64,000 nt of DNA from Gnetum montanum (taxonomy: Eukaryota; Streptophyta; Gnetopsida; Gnetales; Gnetaceae): positions 115,264 through 179,263 of the forward strand of contig MNCI01003375.1 in NCBI GenBank assembly GCA_015680685.1. Direction: 5' to 3'. Positions 20,384 through 33,130 of the stretch are shown one piece after another. The notes beneath the pieces are model-generated. The model ran no database searches, was not told the DNA's origin, and saw nothing but the letters and a program-made list of their open reading frames with translations. The position numbers were made by a program, and so were the translations under genes. Numbering within the stretch: position 1 is the stretch's first letter; each line of letters starts with the position of its first letter.

Positions 20384-20401
20384 TCCCTGGCAACGGCGCC
20401 A
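20384..20401 (-). other. Primer-binding site, tRNA-Asp type
   Basis: The minus strand reads TGGCGCCGTTGCCAGGGA directly after the 5' LTR. This is complementary to the 3' end of plant tRNA-Asp(GTC) with one mismatch, as I recall that tRNA. Confidence 0.85.
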
Positions 20402-20402
20402 A

Positions 20403-21265
20403 TGATGAGTGGTGAGGTACCCCTACACTCAGCCATACGAATACAAGCATTACACGTGCGATTCGGTCGAACTCCGCAGACTAAGTGCCTACACACCTTA
20501 TGGAACACTTAAGGTTAATCATTCGTTGTCTTCCCAGACTTACTTGTAGTTGTCACAGTTGTATGGTTAAGTAAGTCTGAGGTATGTGATTTTTATAGTT
20601 TTTATCTTTTATCTCCTATGCTAATGAGGTGAAGGATGAAGAGACTAATTAACTAAATTTAACTAACTAACTAAGCCTTAATTAACCTAGCATCAGCATC
20701 CATTCCCACTTACTGTTCACACCTTGAACTAATGCAACCTTGGTTACCAAACACTATTCATTGCTAGGATCACCAAGCGTAATGCACGTGCTCGAAGCGG
20801 TCGTACTGAATGCACTTAACTACGGAAGAAGGGTTGAGAGAGATTTAATTAGCTAATAAAGCATTGAAATGACAAATAATAAATAACAGTAATGAAAGTC
20901 CTATTTAGCCTAATCCATGCACAACAAGGTTTATCCAAGAAATTCATCTTTATTTTCGTACAAAAACTTGTGTTCAAGTACAAAATTTGCTCGAATAAAG
21001 ATCCGTTCACTTTGGAGTTCCTACTACGGGCACATGGAAATTATTCTATCTTTGGAGAGGTAAAACTGCCAGAGTTTCGCTACGGTCTAGGCCTAGAATT
21101 CAAAACAAGGGAGAGCTGCCTCTTATTTATAGACTTGGTGGTGCATCACGATATTGCGTACGTGATATTGCGGGGGACAACGCGATATCACGGGGAATGC
21201 GATGTCGCGGAGGATGCAATATTGCGTACACGATATCGTGGCCCATGCGATATTGCATCCCATTA
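20403..21265 (-). repeat. 5' LTR of the 14-kb element
   Basis: Begins TGATGAGTGG and ends CATCCCATTA; the expected final CA has become TA. It is collinear with the 3' LTR and closely similar. TATA box TATAAATAAGA at 21131-21121, and a U3 array of GATATCGC-type words at 21146-21262, many altered at CpG. Confidence 0.9.
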
Positions 21266-21270
21266 GTATT

Positions 21271-21477
21271 TAAGTTATTATGCTTGAATATCATTATGTG
21301 CCATAATAAATAATGAGATTGATTCATTCAAATTGCAACACTTTGACTTAGATTAGTTTAATATTCTACGTAATTTATTTTAATGCAATTTAATAGTATA
21401 ATTCTGTATGATTGCATTTACATTTCGCATTGTGTTATTAAAGAAAAAAGAGTATGTCGAGATATTAAGCACTAACC
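21271..21477. other. 207-bp spacer between two LTR elements
   Basis: AT-rich DNA between the two target duplications. Nothing is recognised in it. Confidence 0.5.
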
Positions 21478-21482
21478 ATAGT

Positions 21483-22352
21483 TGATGAGCAACAAGGTAC
21501 CCCTACGCCCAACCATATGAATCATAAGCGTTCATGTGCAATTCCGTCGAATTCCGTAGACCTTAAGTTCCTAAGTACACTAGTTGTAGGACATGAAATC
21601 TAATTGTGATGATCGTTGTCTTTCCAACTACACTTGTGGAGCTTAGTTGTATGGTTAAGTGTAATTGAGGCACCTAATTTTTATTATTTTACATTTTATT
21701 CATCTACGATTAACAACAAGTTAAAACTCAATTTATGAACCAATTTAACTAATCTAATTGCTAATTAATAACTAACTATCCTAACATAAGTATCTAGTTC
21801 CACTTTATGTGTACATCCTAAACACATATAATGCTGCTAGGTTATCAAATGTTAAGCATTGCTAGGATTATCAAGCGTCATGTGCATGCTTGAAGCAGTT
21901 GTACTTATGTGCATAATTAACTACTATTTAATCTAGCTAGCTTACTTTAGCTTAATTACTTGGTAGCATTAAATGAAATTGCATAAAACATTAAATGCAT
22001 GAATAAAATATTTAAGCTAGCCAAGCTATCACAAGGTTTAGTAAAAATCTCATCTTTATTGTTGCACACACTACCATGCTCAAGTACAACAATGCTTGAA
22101 TAAAGATCCATATACTCAATGACTCTTACAGTAGGCACTTTGGAAAATATTTTAACTCTAGAGGAAAGAAATTGCAAGACCTCTGCTATGCTATGGAAAA
22201 AAATTATGCCCAAATTGTGTGCCCAAGCACTATATTTATAAGATGGCACTGACTTTGTGATATCAGATATCCAACATTACATCTTGGGACCCGATATCGC
22301 GTATTTGATATTGGGGCTTTGATATCGAAGCCAGGAAAAATATAGTTTATCA
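21483..22352 (-). repeat. 3' LTR of the 21-36 kb element
   Basis: From TGATGAGCAA to AGTTTATCA. GATATC words occur in the U3 end (22258-22330). It keeps the full central part that is missing from the partner LTR. Confidence 0.85.
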
Positions 22353-24400
22353 TACGTCCACAATTGAATGAAAACTCGTCCTCGAGTGAATAAGAGGAGG
22401 AACAAGTTCCTTACAAAAAATTAGGAAGGTATGGGATTATTAACTAACATGCAAACAAACTCAGATGGAACAAATAGACTCTAAGTGCCCCAAGTGTATG
22501 GATTTACAATATTTTATAAAATTAGGTGTTCATGACAATAGAATTGAACACCTTGGACAAAACTAGCATCCAACTCCTTAGGCAGCTGAGGGAAAAGGGA
22601 GAAGATCCAATGATCATGAATGATCCTCGTTGCATGATGTTGCTGCATCTTCCTTAGTGAAGATAGTCCTACTTCCAGTCCACAAGTCCCACTACAATCG
22701 CAACAAAATCTTAGATTAGTATGCAATGTGTAACATATAGCTTTTAGATACCTTGTTTCATCGATAGTTACACTTGGCTAGGTTATGATTATGGTGGATT
22801 GATTCCTTTAATAGTGTTAGTGGGAAAACTGAAAAATAGGGTAAAATGGATCAACAGTCCATTATTAAATTTTGAAAAGTCCAAACACAATGAAATGCTT
22901 GAAGAAGATTAAAGAATTCATGACAATAAAAAAGATGATTTCATAAAAAAATGTTGTCAAGATGCACATAATTAGATGTCATTAATGGAGGTGCGCAAAA
23001 GGATTTGATTGTGAGAGTGTCTAAGGATAAAGAACTTAACTAATCCAACCAAAAGGTATGCAAGTGGATCCTCCCCAAAGTAAGCACATGACCTTTATTG
23101 CCCTTGCATAACTTCAAATTGAGGAGTCCGTGGATCCCATGGATGATTAATGGTCATGGAAAGTTAAGTAAAAAAACATGGAAGAAACTACCTAAGAATT
23201 TCAACACATCAAACTAAGAAATCAAACAAGAACATGAAACTGGCAATGAGGTGAGACATGGAAAGCATAGATGGATGAGAGAGAGAGAGAGTGGAATGGA
23301 GTTCTCGATTAAGGTCACATGAAGTCCCTTGTGAATTTTTATGGTTAAATGACCTAATAAAAATTCATCCTTAATTCAAACCAAAACCAACCACATTCAG
23401 TGATGTTGCATTACCACTCTAAGAGTAGTTCACCCCCTTAAGACACAAGAGTGCTCCCACAGAATAACCATCATTCCTTATTTAAGAAGAAAAGAGAAGT
23501 AGGAGAGAGGGCCTTAGTTAGAGGGGACATTTAGACATGGGTAACATGTCTTTCTAGTTTCATAACCAGTGCTTGTAGCCCATTTATTTTGTCTAAGGGG
23601 TGTGCTTTGAATTTACATCATTTTTTTGGATGGGAACCACATCATGCAAAGATTTATTCAACTTCCTGTTATTCATCAACATAGAATGGTAAAAAATCCA
23701 TGAAAACACACATGCACCCAAGTAAGCAAAAAGGCACAAAGAGTGCCAAGTCCTCTTGAAGTCACACCTTGTTCAAACCTTTGAATCCTTTTTAAGTCTA
23801 AAAACTACCATGGTCACAAGTTTGCTAAAGTTTTATTAATGAAAAAGGGATCTCATACTTCCAAAACAAGGGAAACCATAGAGTTTGTGGATGGGTGAAT
23901 GTTGTGGATTCATTGCTTGTTTCATGAAAAAGAAACCATGTCGTAGTTATTAGTAACAAAATTCAAAGCTAGAATCTAGACACCAATAATCAAATAATTG
24001 GATAGCACATGCCCACATCAAACAAACCACATTGTACCCAGTTGGCAATAAGGCATGTTATTATTAAAATACAATAAGAAAATCACATCCAAAATAAAGG
24101 AAAATATACAAGAAATTGTAAAATATTTAAGAAAAATAAAATGTAGTAATGATGTTGTAAAAGAAAAATTTTGAAAAATTAATAATGTAAAAACAAAAAG
24201 GTGTAAGATAAAGAATGTGTATAACAAAAAGCTGTAAAAATAACAAGGTGTAAAATAAAAATGCGTGAAACAAAAATATGAGAAACTAAGGAGCTACTTA
24301 TATAGTTAGCATGGATGGCCATCTCCCCCATGACTAAGTTGAAAGGATGAGATTTGAAAATTTGAGCGTGGTTGTCCATCTAATGAGGCATTTGTTGCAT
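22353..24400 (-). other. 3' untranslated region of the 21-36 kb element
   Basis: Non-coding. The polypurine tract at 22353 has decayed to TACGTCCACAATTG on the plus strand. The shared blocks recur in order: AGTGGATCCTCCCCAAAG at 23063, AAGGGGTGTGCTTTGAATT near 23597, an A-rich run of GTGTAAAACAAAAA-like units at 24185-24290 and TCCCCCATGACT at 24324. Confidence 0.6.
22524..22553 (-). other. Conserved 3' UTR hairpin
   Basis: AGGTGTTCA (22524-22532) and TGAACACCT (22545-22553) form a perfect 9-bp stem with a 12-nt loop. Confidence 0.7.
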
Positions 24401-24409
24401 TAGCCTGCT

Positions 24410-25135
24410 TAGGCTCGTGGAAAGGTTTGACTTATTGTATTTTGACCAACTACTTCTTGTCTGGGATCAACATGGCCCTAGAATAGAAAGTTTCATAAAT
24501 GATATAAGGTCCTTTCCACAATGTTTGAAACTTAGTTCGTTGAGGTACGTGTGTGGGGTTCTAGTAAAGGACCTTATCTCTTGGTTGAAATTTGACTTTC
24601 CTAATTCTAAGCTCATGGTGCTTTTTGTTAAATTCCTTGTGAAACTCATTAGATGATAGGAACACCAATTGATTTTCATCTAGCAAGTTGAGATTCTTTA
24701 ATCTCTTTTTTTTTTGTGCTAGACTTAAGTTAAGGTCAAGGGCATAGGTTGTTGAAAGTGCACACAGCTTGGATTGAATAGGAAGTTTTGGTAATTTTCT
24801 ATACACCAGATCATAGGGAGAATAACCTATAGAAAGTTTCCATGTTGAATGGTAGGCCTAGAGGGCATCATTAATTTTTGTGCTCCAATCTCTCCTATAG
24901 TTGCTAACAGTTCTTGTTAAGATCTTTGTGATTTTCCTATTTGTAACCTTAGCTTAATCATTGGCTTGGGGGTGGTGGGGTGTTGTTAGTTTATGTTCAA
25001 CCCCTAATCATTGCATGAGATTCCAAAAGGTAGTGCCTGTAAAGTGGGTTCCATTGTTAGAAATTAATGCACATGGAACGCCAAACCTATTTACAACATT
25101 CTATTGTACAAATTGAGCAGTAGTAGAAGATGTAC
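24410..25135 (-). pseudogene. Integrase remnant (second half of core and C-terminal part)
   Basis: On the minus strand ALISNNGTHFTG (near 25060) corresponds to the second catalytic block of plant Ty3/gypsy integrases, with the aspartate replaced by asparagine. It continues into VYRKLPKLPIQSKLC (near 24790), a charged helix (NEFHKEFNKKHHELRIRKVK) and FQPRDKVLY, the usual tail of the domain. The zinc-binding N-terminus and the first half of the core are absent, removed by the deletion at 25131-25143. Confidence 0.75.
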
Positions 25136-26260
25136 AAGTGTGCACCCACAATGCTTTGGCTTGTGTAATAGACATAATATGGATGTTTCTTATCATACAA
25201 ATACGTAAGCACAACCCCCAAGGAATAATTTGATTCATCTATCATAATGTGAAATGGTCTAGACTAGTTAGGTGCTTATAGAATTGGAGTTTCTACAAGT
25301 TTCTCCTTCAAATGTTGAAATGCGTTTTCACATTCCTTGGTCCAAAAAAATGGAGCATGTTTCTTTGTTAGCTTAACCAACAGTTTTTTGATCTTAGAGA
25401 AATTCTCTATGGATCACCAATAGTAGCCAATGTATCCAAGGAATGGCCAGACATCTTTTACAATTTTTGTTTGACAGGTAGTTCCTTGGATAACTCTTAT
25501 TTTTTAAGGTTGACCTCAATTTTTGCTTGTGAGATTCTATGCCCTAATATAATGCCTTCTTGAACCATGAGATGGCTCTTTTGACAATTGAGCTACAGGT
25601 TTGTTTCCATACATTTTTTTAGTAATTGCTCAAGACGGTCTAAGGCTTGCTTGAATGTAGCATCATAAGTGGAGAAGTCATCCATAAAGCCTTCCACTCT
25701 ACTACCAATTTGCTATTGAAAGATGCTTAAGACCAAGTGTTGGAAAGTGGCAAGAGCATTGTATAGACCAAAAGACATCTTACGATATGCAAAGGTCTCC
25801 CAAGGACTCGTGAATGTTGTTTTGGCTTGGTCCTTTGGTGCAAGTTGGATTTGGTTATAGCCACTATAACCATTTAGAAAAAATGTAATAATAATGCCCA
25901 GATATGGTGTCCAACATGTGATCAATGAACAACAATAAAAAATGATCCTTAAATGTTTCCATATTCAACAGCCAAAAATTGATGCAGACCCACCACTTGC
26001 CATCTTTCTTTGGCATAATCACGAGTGGTCTAACCCACTCACTATCCACAATGTGATGGATAAACCTCACCTTGAGGAGTTGTTCGATTTCCTCTTTGAT
26101 GATCCACTTCAATTTGGGGTTCAATTACCTTTGTGGGTGCCTCTTTGGCTTTACAATTGGGTCAGTGTAGATACGATGCTAGCATATCCTAGGATCAATC
26201 TTTGTGAGTTTATGATATGACCATGCAAAGGCTATTGACCATTTTTCAACCACATTCAAT
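25136..26260 (-). pseudogene. Reverse transcriptase and partial RNase H remnant
   Basis: The minus strand gives NPKLKWIIKEEIEQLLKVRF and PLVIMPKKDGKW (RT entry, 26124-25960), GYNQIQLAPKDQAKTTFTSP, MSFGLYNALATFQ and VEGFMDDFSTYD, with the catalytic D-D pair kept near 25675. Part of RNase H follows to 25144. There are stops within (for example 25712 and 25863). The family's normal RNase H C-terminus is missing. Confidence 0.8.
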
Positions 26261-27186
26261 AGTATCTATTTTAATTTTGGAGTAAGATTTGCATAGATTA
26301 TTACTAGCTTTACATTTTTTAAGAATGCATATTCCATGCTAGCAAGTAGAGTTGTAACTCAAGGGGCTCTCGCTTAAAATATTTAGAAATTTCCAGCTCT
26401 TCCCAATAGGTATCATCATTTGCATTATTAGAGAGTGGGTGATGAACTTGCTCTAGTTCATCTATGCTTACAACATAAGTGCATGTCAGGCTCTCAGTAG
26501 GTTCCATGCACATTGTGCTACTTTCAGGATCAATAGTCAACCACTGGGTGCCCTCTTGTTTTGTGGCTACTGTGTACAAACACCTTTGAATATTTGCTTT
26601 AGGTGGCATACTACTTGCTTGTGGAAATGGATGTTCATTTAATGGACTAGAGTTTCTGCACATAATTGCACCCTATATCATTGTACATAATGCATGGAGC
26701 TCGCTTCTTCTTAATCTTTTCAAATGCATTTTTCTTAGATATCTCTAGGGAAAGATCTCTGATGTCCATTCTTGCATCAATAGTGCTTAGCCATGCCCTT
26801 CCCATGATGATTAGGAAGTCCCCTTTATAGTCCTCAACCTTGATTACTAAGAAATTAGTAGGATAAGACCATTCATAGACAGTGGTCACAATGTCTTCCA
26901 CCAATCCTAATGGAATAGTGATGGACTAGTCTGCTAATTCTAATATAATATTACTCTTCTTGAAAGGTGGTAAGTTCTAGTCAATATACATCTCCTGAGA
27001 AATCAAGTTCACCCAAAACCTGAATTAAGAAGAGCTTTTCATGGTTTGTTCCTATAAATCTGTAAATAAATAAGAGGACTTGCATGATCAACTAATTTTC
27101 TAGGAAGGTTGCCAACTCAAATCCAATTTGATACAACATGAGTGAGAATAATAGTATGGATTCTAGGAGGCATTTGGTTTGAAAGG
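26261..27186 (-). pseudogene. Protease and protease-RT linker remnant
   Basis: Reads TTVYEWSYPTNFLVIKVEDY, FLIIMGRAWLSTIDARMDIR and DLSLEISKKNAFEKIKKKRA, collinear with the protease of the 14-kb element. A linker with RCLYTVATKQEGTQWLTIDP and SIDELEQVHHPL follows. The catalytic loop region (about 27000-27060) has stops. The nested element begins at 27187. Confidence 0.75.
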
Positions 27187-27191
27187 AACTC

Positions 27192-28059
27192 TGATGAGTG
27201 GCAAGGTACCCCTACACTCAACCATATGAATACGAGCGTTTCATGCATGATCCAGTCAAACTCCACAGACGAACTAGTTGTTGTGTTTAGATAGTTACTT
27301 GTTGATCATAGTTCGTTGTCTTCCCACCTAGACTAGTATATGCTTTATCACATATGGTTTAGTCCAGAGTGAGGTGTATGATGTGGTTTCTAACCTAGTG
27401 CTACTCCTATATGCAATGGAAAATAACTTTAATTAACCTAAGAGGGAAAGGGTGAGAAAATCTAAGCTAGCCTAAGTGCGATGAGCATCTGTTCATTAAT
27501 CATTTGTACACATCTTGGACCTCGTGCATGACTATTAATAGGATTACCAAGCACAGATCCCAGGTATGCAACTAGGTTACCAAGTAGTCACACTTAAATG
27601 CTCGTGATTAAGTCGTACTCATTTCATGTTTAAGGAGTCTAGGGTGAAGAGATATTAACTACAAAAGTAATAAATAACAATAAAAATTAAATAATTAAAC
27701 TAAGTGAATGCTGCAATGATGAAGTAATCTCGATCTTTATTTCCTATCATGTTCATGTCCAAGTATGTCACACTTGAATAAAGGTGCCATATAATTACAA
27801 GCATCACACTGTGGGCATGCACTTGGGAAAATAGTCTAACTCTTATGGAAATAAACGACAAGAGCTTTGCTACAACTTAAAAAAAAGATGTTCTAAATGT
27901 GGTAGATGCATGCATATTTATAGTGGAAAATGGATTCTATGTTAATGAGGCCACATCAATGCATGGACAGATGTGTCGATAGGGTCATGCTGACGTGGTC
28001 GCATTGATGGGGCTTCATCAACATGGCCTAGTCGACATAGTCGAGTTGATGCTTCATCA
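27192..28059 (-). repeat. 3' LTR of the nested Gag-only element
   Basis: From TGATGAGTGG to GATGCTTCATCA. U3 words such as CATCAATGCATGGAC, ACATGGCCTAG and GACATAGTCGAG occupy 27950-28055. A TATA-like CTATAAATATGC lies on the minus strand near 27920. Confidence 0.88.
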
Positions 28060-29840
28060 TACCCCCACGATTGAGTGAAAACTTATCCTCAAGTATAAAA
28101 GAAGAGGAACACGTTCTTTCAATTACAAAAAGGGGATAGGCATGGGATTATTGAGGGATCATAGATTGTTTCATGTCGTAGTGTGGGATTAAGAAAATTT
28201 GGACATAGACACAAAATACAAAATTTGTGGGACTCATGTGGTTCCCGGTGGTGGTGGCTCCTCCATGGGTGCCTTTCCCTTGTCCTATGCTCCAAGCTTA
28301 TGAGATTGATATCGTTGAAGAAGCACCTAAAGTTTCTCCTCTTCTATCTAAGGAGCATGAGCCGTCCATGTTGATGTTCCAATGTTTGATGGAGTTGACA
28401 CCTCCCATGGGCATGACAGTTGCAAAAACATCTAGTTGGCCTTGACATACCAAGCCACAACAACCATCGTTCCTCTTCATAGGCTCTAGCCCTAACCTCT
28501 CCACCTTTTTCTTGGCCAGATTGTGTAGTGATAGGAGGATGCACCCTGCGAGGGTCCTCTTTGCTATTCTCTTTTAGTGGCCATTTGTAATCACATGGGA
28601 CTAATTATTAGTAAGGATATTTACAAAATTATATTAATACCTTACTCCTTGCCCTTAATATATTCATTTCTTGCTTAGTGTGATTTAGGATTAGATATTT
28701 TCATGAAAATTCCTCTAAAGGTTTTGATATTGGGCCCAATTTGATTAGGTGACTCCAAAGAATAATTTTCATGGTCTAGGTGAAGGGATAAAATTAATTT
28801 GGCAATGTTTTTAGTAGTTTTGAGGTCACTTACTCTTGATAATATCCTTCGGGTAACGATGAATTTTGAAAAAACTACTACGTGCAACTTGACATGTACC
28901 CTTCCCCCATGACTAAGTGAAACACTCTGGGTTATGGTGCATAGGGATGTTGGAATTTAAAATGATGATAAAGGGCAAGATAATTAAAGTAATGCAATAC
29001 TTGGAGGGTGTAAGATGATGTGGTGAGGTACAAAGAGTGTAGATTACAAAAGTTACGTAAGTGGGTCCTCCCCAAAGCAGGTTCCTACCTATGATGCCCT
29101 TACGTAACCATACCTAAAAATGTCCATAGGCACTAAAAGGGTTAAATGCAATCCACACTAGTTTCACAAAACATGAACATGTAGATACCATCGTGATGAG
29201 GTATGAATTCAATGCTACATAGGGCACAAGTCAAAAAAAAAATACATGAACAGCGACATGAGGCGAATCGTAGAAGGGATTATAAAGAATGGGAAATGAG
29301 GTAACTGACCTAGGGCATAATGAATCCTGAGTGTAGGGTGTGATTAATGTTTCACTAGCCCGTTGCTCCAAAATTAAGACCAAGTCCATTTCTCCAATCA
29401 GTGACATTGCATTGTTTCATCTAATGATGGACAACCATAAGAGCGTCATGATAGCAAGGTGTACGATCACTTGGCATTCCTGCTTAGTCCATCCTTTTTT
29501 GCTCTAGGCATAATAAGCACAAAATTACTTTTAAGTTTTCATGATGACAAGAATAGCATCATACCCAAAGTAGAACCTCTTATTAATAGAATGGGTGGGT
29601 GGATGTTGTGGGCTCACTGTCCAAATAATTAATCACCTGAGACTTGATAGCATAGAACAGCACCTCAACTAATAAGTCATATGAGTGTTTTATTCATAAA
29701 TGAGATTACCCATAAAAATATAAAAAGATAAATAATAAATAAAAAGATAAGACAACAAATAAAAGGATAAAACAACAAATGGAAAGATGAAAAACTAGAA
29801 AACAAAAAATTGTAAAATTAAAGAAAAGGAAAAACATTTA
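28060..29840 (-). other. 3' untranslated region of the nested element
   Basis: It starts with the polypurine tract (28060-28071, plus strand TACCCCCACGAT), preceded on the minus strand by a CTTGAGGATAAG block. AGTGGGTCCTCCCCAAAGCA recurs at 29060 and TCCCCCATGACT at 28903. An A-rich run of AAAGATAAAACAACAAAT units lies at 29715-29800. In place of the GGTGTTCA hairpin there is an unrelated CACAAA/TTTGTG inverted repeat near 28210. Confidence 0.6.
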
Positions 29841-32130
29841 TTAATTTTGCTTATTAGAATGGAGGATATCCTCCATAACTAATCCTTTGAGTATGGCTAG
29901 AATTAATAAATGAAAAATTTGGATCCAAGCATTTTGGGAACATTGGAGTTCGATCATATCCAAACCATTGGGTGTCCTTTGATGTGGTGGTTGGAATGTA
30001 CCCAAATTGGGGTTCACACACTTGATTAAAGTAGGCATAGTTGGAAAATTATAAGATGTCATTAATTCATAAGGAGTTGACCTACCATGGCACCCATGAC
30101 CATAAGATGGTATGCAAGGATTGATATGTCTCCCCACGTGGCTATATTCATTGGGCTACATGGTTGTTGGAGTGTTGATTGGTGGCCCAAATAGAGTAAC
30201 AAGAGGCATTGAGTTCGAGGAGGTAGATGCATCACAATGTTGAACTTGTGTTGAATTGAAGGATGCAGTGGTTTTGGTTTTGTGCTATCTCTTTCTACAA
30301 TCCTACCTAAAGAAAGGATGCTTTCAACGTTGTGGAGGGTTCCCACTGCTATTGATAGTAGTAGCACAAGTAGTGTTCGTGGTGCTGTGGTGCAAAACCT
30401 TTTGGCACAATTGGTGGCGATGTAGCAAGAGGTGAATGATGAGAACATTGAGGGTGAAAAGAAGTGTAAGAAACATGAGGTTGTGATCTTGTTGGAGAGG
30501 ATATGGGTTGATAGTACTCAAGAGAATGATAACGATGTGGTGAAATAGAGGATGTTGACCCAGTCGAGGAAATAGGATGCTGAACATAATAAGCACTTGG
30601 GTTCAGATGGTAGGAAGGATGTGACTAGTCTGATGGTGGCCTCCCCCATGACTGGGGTTTTTGCCACTATGGTTGAACTCAGTGTTTTTGTATGAAATTT
30701 GGATGTGACATTCCTTCCCAATGCTTATGTAAATGTGACAAGATTGTACATTGGCCTTTGGGGTGATCGTATAGGCAAATATTACATTGATATGTATGAT
30801 TAGTAGTTGAGTTCTTATTCTCTTCAACCCTTCTTTTCGATTGTCTATGGTTGTTCTGTCCTGCTTCTTGGTTCATCATGGTTCTACCTCTAACAGTGTT
30901 GGCATATTCTCCACATTTTTCATGTATCCATTCTGTCATCTTATTGATCTTTGCCTTAATTTCATTTAGTGATTGTAGTATTGACAAAGATGATTCCACC
31001 TACTTGAGGTGAGTTGAATTCTTCTCTTCATGATCATGGACCTTTGCTAATTCAAGATTTTGGTCCCATTGAAAGCTTTTAACATTCTCCCATTTAGCCA
31101 TTTCTCCTTCTTCTTTTTCTACCCACTTAATAAGCTCTTGGAATTGGTGGGTTCGTAGCTCGTATAGTTGACCTTGGACATACAACCCTAGGGTCTCCCT
31201 TGTTTCATTACGGAGCCCATCCATGATGTGATACATTATTTAGCAAAGAGTAATATCTTTCTAAGGCCATGTCCAAGGGTTCATTTTGTGCTTGTTTCCA
31301 CTTTTGGATTTGTCTCCTCAAGGTTGACACACTTGCATAAGGTTGATATCTTTTATTGAAGAGTTCTACCATTGTTGGCCAACGTTGAATTGATTTTGGT
31401 CTTAAGGACCTATACCATATCTTTGCTTGGGCAATGAGTGTCAGAGGAAAGAGCTTAAGTTTTTTCCATCCATTATCAATATTGTTCCATACACAAGCAT
31501 TATGGAAGGCTTGTAAATGATGTTGCGAATCTAAATCATAGCCTCATGAAAACTTGGGAAAGTTGTTTAAATCAAGCCTGGGTAGACAACTTTCCTTGTG
31601 ATTCTTGTAGGGTATTCGAACAGCCTTTTGTATATGCATTAGGCTCTTAGTGGCCAGTAGGGGTTCTTCATCACTAGGTAGGTTATGAATTTGTGAGTTG
31701 GGATGATGTTGTCTTCGTTCATGTTGGTGTTTTTGACTTTGCCTATTTATTCAATTTTTATTTCTACGTTGACCCCTTGAAAGATGGTCATCCGTGTCAC
31801 AGCTTGATGTTGAAGGAGTAGAGGAAGAGAAGGAACTGGAGGCTCATCATGATTTTTGTAAGTCTCCCAATCATCCCTAGATAAATTCTTTTTAACTATT
31901 AAGAAGGTAGGCCTTACGAGCCCCCTCATTCTATGGGATGTCCCATCCTCATTAGAGGTGTCTAGGTTGGATGACAAAAATCCTTGAGTATCATTGGGGC
32001 ATCCCTAAACATATGAAACTCCTACATAAGATTGAGTACCCCAAACTTCATCTTCATCATAAATTTCATTGGTTCTCTAAGGAATTACCTCATTAGTGGT
32101 TGCGATATCATAGTCTTGTGAGAGAGACAT
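29841..32130 (-). pseudogene. gag: gag of the nested element, broken
   Basis: Starts MSLSQDYDIATTNE at 32130. The capsid-like part is recognisable but full of stops (31700-31240). It continues through IMDGLRNETRETLGLYVQGQ (31200), a charged helical part and a zinc knuckle CNICLYDHPKGQC (near 30770, pattern CX2CX3HX4C), then a Pro/His/Tyr/Ser-rich tail containing KPQSWGRPPS. No protease follows. It is homologous to the Gag of the 14-kb element but clearly diverged. Confidence 0.8.
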
Positions 32131-32243
32131 TGTTGTGAATTGTATGTGACTTATTTGCAATTACTTTCTTTCCAAAAGATATATCGTTAATGCTTCTTTA
32201 CAGCAATCTTGGATGATATAACTAATCTAGATAACTAGTACTG

Positions 32244-32262
32244 TCCTCGACAATGACACCAA
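32244..32262 (-). other. Decayed tRNA-Asp primer-binding site
   Basis: The minus strand reads TTGGTGTCATTGTCGAGGA after the LTR. This matches the tRNA-Asp site with several C-to-T or G-to-A type changes. Confidence 0.65.
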
Positions 32263-33130
32263 TGATGAGTGGCAAGGTACCCCTACACTCAACCATATGA
32301 ATACGAGCGTTTTACGCACAATCCGGTCAAAATCCGTAGATGGGCTAGTTGTGATATCTAGATAGTTACTTGTTGATCGTAGTCCTCTATCTTCCCACCT
32401 GGACTAGTATATGCTTTTTCATGTATGGTTTAGTCTAGAGTGAGGTGTATGATGTGGTTTCTAACCTAGTGCTACTTCTATATGCAATGGAAAAATAACT
32501 TTAATTAACCTAAGAGGGAAAGAGTGAGAGAATCTAAGCTAGCCTACGTGTGATGAGCATCCGTTCGTTAATCATCCGTACACATCTTGGACCTTGTGCA
32601 TGACTACTATTGGGATTACCAAGCGTGGATCTAGGTATGCTACTGGGTTACCAAGTAGTCACTCTTAAATGCTTGTGATTAAGTCGTACTCATTCCACAT
32701 TTAAGGAGTTTAGGGTGAAGAGATATTAACTACGAAAGCAATAAATAACAATAAAAATTAAATAATTAAGCTAAGTGAATGCTGCAATGATGAAGTAATC
32801 TCGATCTTTATTTTTGGTCATGTGCATGTCCAAGTATGTCACACTTGAATAAAGATGCCATACAATTACAAACATCACACTGCGGGCATGCACTTGGGAA
32901 AATAGTCTAACTCCTATGGAAACAAATGGCAAGAGCTTCACTACAACTTAAACAAAAGATGTTCTAAATGTAGTGGATGCATGCATATTTATAGTGGAAA
33001 ATGGACTTTGCGTTGACAAGGCCATGTCAATGCATGGACAGATGCATCAATGGGGTTACATTGACACAACCACGTTCACAAGGCTTCGTCGACATGGCCC
33101 AGTTGACATAGTTGACTTGATGTTTCATCA
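32263..33130 (-). repeat. 5' LTR of the nested Gag-only element
   Basis: From TGATGAGTGG to GATGTTTCATCA, the same length as its partner. Most visible differences between the two are transitions. Confidence 0.88.

Larger units (their letters stand above)
14161..21270 (-). mobile_element. Complete non-autonomous tRNA-Asp LTR element (Gag and protease only)
   Basis: The element is flanked by GTATT at 14161-14165 and 21266-21270, a 5-bp target duplication. LTRs lie at 14166-15008 (3') and 20403-21265 (5'). On the minus strand the order is 5' LTR, tRNA-Asp primer site, gag, protease, a long 3' untranslated region, polypurine tract, 3' LTR. There is no reverse transcriptase, RNase H or integrase: the coding region ends in a stop at 16990 shortly after the protease, and the 3' UTR begins at once. 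Compared with the element at 21-36 kb, this looks like a clean loss of everything between the protease linker and the 3' UTR. It would have to use enzymes from a relative. Confidence 0.88.
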
